From Corynebacterium aurimucosum ATCC 700975 (GTDB lineage: Bacteria; Actinomycetota; Actinomycetes; Mycobacteriales; Mycobacteriaceae), in contig NZ_VDTC01000003.1 in the NCBI RefSeq assembly GCF_007672725.1, positions 51,245 through 115,244 on the forward strand: a stretch of DNA of 64,000 nt. The letters are read 5' to 3'. The notes beneath the pieces were generated by a model that was not told the DNA's origin, did no database searches, and worked only from the letters and a program-made list of their open reading frames with translations. Both the position numbers and the translations under genes were made by a program. Shown one piece after another: positions 61,369-64,000 of this stretch (position 1 is its first letter; each line of letters opens with the position of its first letter).

Positions 61369-62499
61369 GCCGCCGATGGCGGACATCGGGCGATCGGGCT
61401 GGAGGAATCCTTCATCATCCACACCATGGCCCGGCAGCTTCTTCCACATTTCGCCCGCCCACGCGGCGGCGAGTTCCGCGTCGCTAGCGCCGCTGCGCAA
61501 CAAGTCCCGCAAGGACGTCTCCGAGTTGCCGAACAAGCAATTACGTACAGCGCCGTCCGCGGTGAGTCGCGTGCGGTCGCAATTGCCGCAGAAAGGCCTT
61601 GTCACGGATGCGATGACGCCGATTCGGCCTACCGGTATTAAGCCATCGCGCGATTGTGCGTTCCACAGCGCGGCGGGGGCGGAGCCGCGGGGACTCTGCA
61701 CAGGTGTGAGCTCGAATTCTTCACCCAAACGAGCCAAGATATCTTCCGCGGTCACCATCCGGGAGCGATCCCATTCTTCGCGTGGGCCCAGCGGCATCTG
61801 CTCGATGAAGCGCAGCTGCGCGCCTCGCTCGAGGCAGTAGCGCGCCAAGGGGACGATGTCCTCTTCATTTACTCCGGGCATAACTACGGCATTAACTTTG
61901 ACCGTGCCCAGACGCCCTTCGCGGTGGGCGGCTGTGGCGGCTTCGATGGCGGCGAAGACATCGCCAAGCCTGTCGCGCCGGGTGAGGCGGGCATAAAGCT
62001 CAGGATCAATGGTGTCTAGGGAGATGTTGACGCGGTCCAGCCCCGCCTCAATGAGACTGTCCAGCCGGCGGGGGAGTCCCAGGCCGTTAGTGGTCAGGGC
62101 GGTGGCGGGGGCCAACTTTTCGTCGGTGCGTAGCTGTGTGGTAGCGGCGATAATCTTCTCTAGCGACTTGCGCAGCAAAGGTTCGCCGCCGGTAAAGCGC
62201 ACCTGGCGAATGCCCAAGTGGGTTACGGCAATCCTGATGAGGCGGATGGTCTCGTCGTCGCTGAGCGTCTGTGCAGTGGGCATCCACTCGAGGCCCTCGG
62301 CGGGCATGCAATACGTACAGCGGAGGTTGCAGCGATCGGTCAGCGAGACTCGAAGGTCGCGCGCTTGGCGTCCATAACGGTCGAGCAAGTCGCGGCGACC
62401 ATCGCTTAATGCAGGCGGCAGGTCCGGAGGCGTTGCGTCGGCACCGCCGCGGGTGGAACCGCGCGGGGAGGGCGTAGGCAGAAAGACGCGATCAGACAT
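61366..62499 (-). CDS. moaA: GTP 3',8-cyclase MoaA
   Basis: This is a 377-residue radical SAM enzyme, the first step of molybdenum cofactor synthesis from GTP. The SAM cluster motif CNLRCTYCMPAEG is N-terminal; the second cluster motif appears near the C-terminus as FCGNCDRTRL. The family ending GG is present (MSAIGG). ATG 62499 is supported by TAAAGT seven bases upstream; the frame to 62724 reads into the acyl-CoA ligase gene and is discarded. Confidence 0.95.
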   Translation of the reverse strand: MSDRVFLPTPSPRGSTRGGADATPPDLPPALSDGRRDLLDRYGRQARDLRVSLTDRCNLRCTYCMPAEGLEWMPTAQTLSDDETIRLIRIAVTHLGIRQVRFTGGEPLLRKSLEKIIAATTQLRTDEKLAPATALTTNGLGLPRRLDSLIEAGLDRVNISLDTIDPELYARLTRRDRLGDVFAAIEAATAAHREGRLGTVKVNAVVMPGVNEEDIVPLARYCLERGAQLRFIEQMPLGPREEWDRSRMVTAEDILARLGEEFELTPVQSPRGSAPAALWNAQSRDGLIPVGRIGVIASVTRPFCGNCDRTRLTADGAVRNCLFGNSETSLRDLLRSGASDAELAAAWAGEMWKKLPGHGVDDEGFLQPDRPMSAIGG

Positions 62500-62506
62500 T
62501 AACCAC

Positions 62507-62512
62507 ACTTTA
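62507..62512 (-). promoter_or_regulatory. -10 box, leaderless moaA transcript
   Basis: TAAAGT, seven bases (gtggtta), ATG at 62499. Confidence 0.55.
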
Positions 62513-62549
62513 GCCGGAGTAATAGCAGATCTATAGTCGCACGGCCCCT

Positions 62550-64000
62550 TTATTGCGTGGCGCCTTCTTCGGTATCGAGGCGTTGAGCCTCGCCCGGGCC
62601 CTTGAGCCGGATGATGTTGTAGGCACCCTCGGCAAGATGGGCACGGAGATCCTTCTTGTCGAACTTGCCCACCGAGGTCTTGTCGATGGACTTCACGAAG
62701 GTCCAGTACTCCGGCAGCATCCACGATGGAAGCTCAGAGCGCATCCCGTCACGCAGGCGCTCGGCGGTCTCAATCGTGGGGCTGATATCCGCGGCGAGCA
62801 CGGTGACGGCCAGCGGGCGCTCGACCCACTGCTTGTCGGGGTAGCCAATGACGGCGCATTCGAGCACCACCGGGTTGGCCATGATGAGGTTTTCCAACTG
62901 GACGGAGTAGATCCACTCGCCGCCGGACCGGATGACATCGCGCGCGCGATCCTCCACGGTGAGGAAGCCATCCTCGTTGACGTATCCGACGTCACCAGTG
63001 CGCAGCCAGCCGTCGGCCGTGAACTTGGAGGCCGCATCTTCGACGTCCTTCCCACGGAATTCGTGGGCGGCGCCGCCCTCCTCTGAGGTGGGCGAGTGAT
63101 AGTAGGAGCCGGTCACCAGGTTGCCGCGCACCTGGATCTCGCCGGCATTACGGTCCGTGGTGTTGACCACGTGGCCGTCATTGACCACCCGGTATTCCAG
63201 GGAGGAAGGAAAGCGCCCCTGGGAAATGCGGTAGGCCCACCGAGCCTCACCCGAAGCACCTGAGGGCGGGCGCGCCACGGTACCCACCGTGGTGGTTTCC
63301 GCCATGCCCCACACGTGAACCACGTCCACGCCATAGCGCTCCTCCCAGCTCTTGATGAGCTGCGGCGGGACGGGCGATCCGCCGGCGAATATCTCCGTCA
63401 GCGTCATGCGTTCCGGCGGGTTCTTGAGGTAGTGCACGAAGAGCTGAATCCAGATGGTGGGCACGCCATGCGCCACGCGTGGGGAGGTGGCGGCGATGAT
63501 CTTGGCCAGGGTGGCGGGGGAGACGTCGGCGTCGGGAAGCACCAGCGGCGTGCCCGTCATCCACGCCGCAAAGGGAACGCCCCAGCTCAACACGTGATAG
63601 ATGGGGATGCAGCACAAGAAGGTCTCACCATGGGTCACGCACAGGGAGTCGGAAGAACGCAACTGCATCCCCTCCAAAAACAGTGCGCGGTGTGAGTAGA
63701 GCACACCTTTCGGAGCGCCGGTGGTGCCTGTGGAGTAGCACAGGGCGGCAGCGGTGTGCTCATCCAGCACCGGCCAGTTGTACACGGTGGAGCGCCCATC
63801 CAGAAGTTGTTCGTAGCTATAGACCTCAACGTTGCCCGGCAGGGCAATGCTGGGCTTGTCGACGCCCGTGAATACCACCGCGCGTACGCACTCCACTCCG
63901 TCTAATACGCGGGCGAGCTGCTCCGCTAACCGGGCATCTGCGACGATGACGCGAACCTCGGCGTGGTTGATGATGTGCCGGATCTGGTCATTCATGAGCT
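62550..64000 (-). CDS. Fatty-acid--CoA ligase, 5' end outside the window
   Basis: About 483 residues of an AMP-forming acyl-CoA synthetase; the frame continues past base 64000, where the first 50-60 residues of the family should lie. The nucleotide motif YSTGTTGAPKG, the acyl pocket region and the late motif TGDVGYVNEDGFLTVEDRARD are seen, and the C-terminal Lys region (KTSVGKFDKKDLRA) is intact. It activates medium- or long-chain fatty acids for degradation or lipid synthesis. A gene of this type lies beside moaA in C. glutamicum too, as I recall. It is followed after 50 bases by moaA. Confidence 0.92.
   Translation of the reverse strand, partial: LMNDQIRHIINHAEVRVIVADARLAEQLARVLDGVECVRAVVFTGVDKPSIALPGNVEVYSYEQLLDGRSTVYNWPVLDEHTAAALCYSTGTTGAPKGVLYSHRALFLEGMQLRSSDSLCVTHGETFLCCIPIYHVLSWGVPFAAWMTGTPLVLPDADVSPATLAKIIAATSPRVAHGVPTIWIQLFVHYLKNPPERMTLTEIFAGGSPVPPQLIKSWEERYGVDVVHVWGMAETTTVGTVARPPSGASGEARWAYRISQGRFPSSLEYRVVNDGHVVNTTDRNAGEIQVRGNLVTGSYYHSPTSEEGGAAHEFRGKDVEDAASKFTADGWLRTGDVGYVNEDGFLTVEDRARDVIRSGGEWIYSVQLENLIMANPVVLECAVIGYPDKQWVERPLAVTVLAADISPTIETAERLRDGMRSELPSWMLPEYWTFVKSIDKTSVGKFDKKDLRAHLAEGAYNIIRLKGPGEAQRLDTEEGATQ

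Overview
The window is chromosomal DNA of a high-G+C Gram-positive bacterium, almost certainly a Corynebacterium. Supporting evidence is the fused E1-E2 oxoglutarate dehydrogenase OdhA, gene order resembling the C. glutamicum odhA to moaA stretch (argS-lysA-hom-thrB-ArnR-like regulator, then moeA/moaA and an acyl-CoA ligase), an LPxTG-type wall-anchored protein, and many apparently leaderless promoters. The species cannot be fixed from the sequence alone. There is no rRNA, CRISPR array, insertion sequence or prophage.

Layout. 1-1067: the 3' end of a sortase-anchored surface protein and a gene-free terminator/repeat region. 1068-11268: odhA, an EcsC-like protein, a carboxylesterase, an acidic protein, an orphan ECF S-component-like membrane protein, a small unknown protein and an MFS exporter. 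11624-15129: a NUDIX hydrolase translationally coupled to a PLD-SF2 helicase-DUF3427 protein, which looks like an accessory nucleic-acid module. 15163-24913: a complete histidine-utilisation (hut) cluster consisting of an amino-acid permease with hutG, a frameshifted YjiH-type transporter gene, the IclR regulator hutR, hutH, hutU and hutI. 25201-30217: DEAD-box helicase, small membrane protein, secreted HNH nuclease, proline symporter putP. 30460-38129: a same-strand run of SNF2 helicase, SWIM protein, and an SbcD/YhaO-like nuclease with an SbcC/YhaN-like ATPase. 38154-42168: a RosR-like redox MarR regulator, small proteins, tRNA-Arg(CCG) and a secreted tripeptidyl-aminopeptidase-like hydrolase. 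42273-47148: lactate permease and lutABC. 47384-52809: argS-lysA and hom-thrB. 52815-62499: an ArnR-like Fe-S regulator, molybdate uptake (modA and a modB-modC fusion), a DUF2249 protein, a polytopic membrane protein, a copper nitrite reductase with an extra cupredoxin domain, then mobA, moaC, moeA and moaA. 62550-64000: an acyl-CoA ligase, cut by the window end.

How it works together. The hut genes convert histidine via urocanate and imidazolone propionate to formiminoglutamate and then glutamate, with uptake and regulation encoded alongside. The lut and putP genes feed lactate and proline into central metabolism near odhA. At the thrB-arnR locus, where C. glutamicum carries narKGHJI as recalled, this genome instead has nitrite reductase and molybdate/molybdenum-cofactor genes, so the respiratory nitrogen module has been remodelled. 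At least eleven genes have a TANNNT -10 box ending 7-8 nt before the start codon, pointing to widespread leaderless transcription and settling several start choices.
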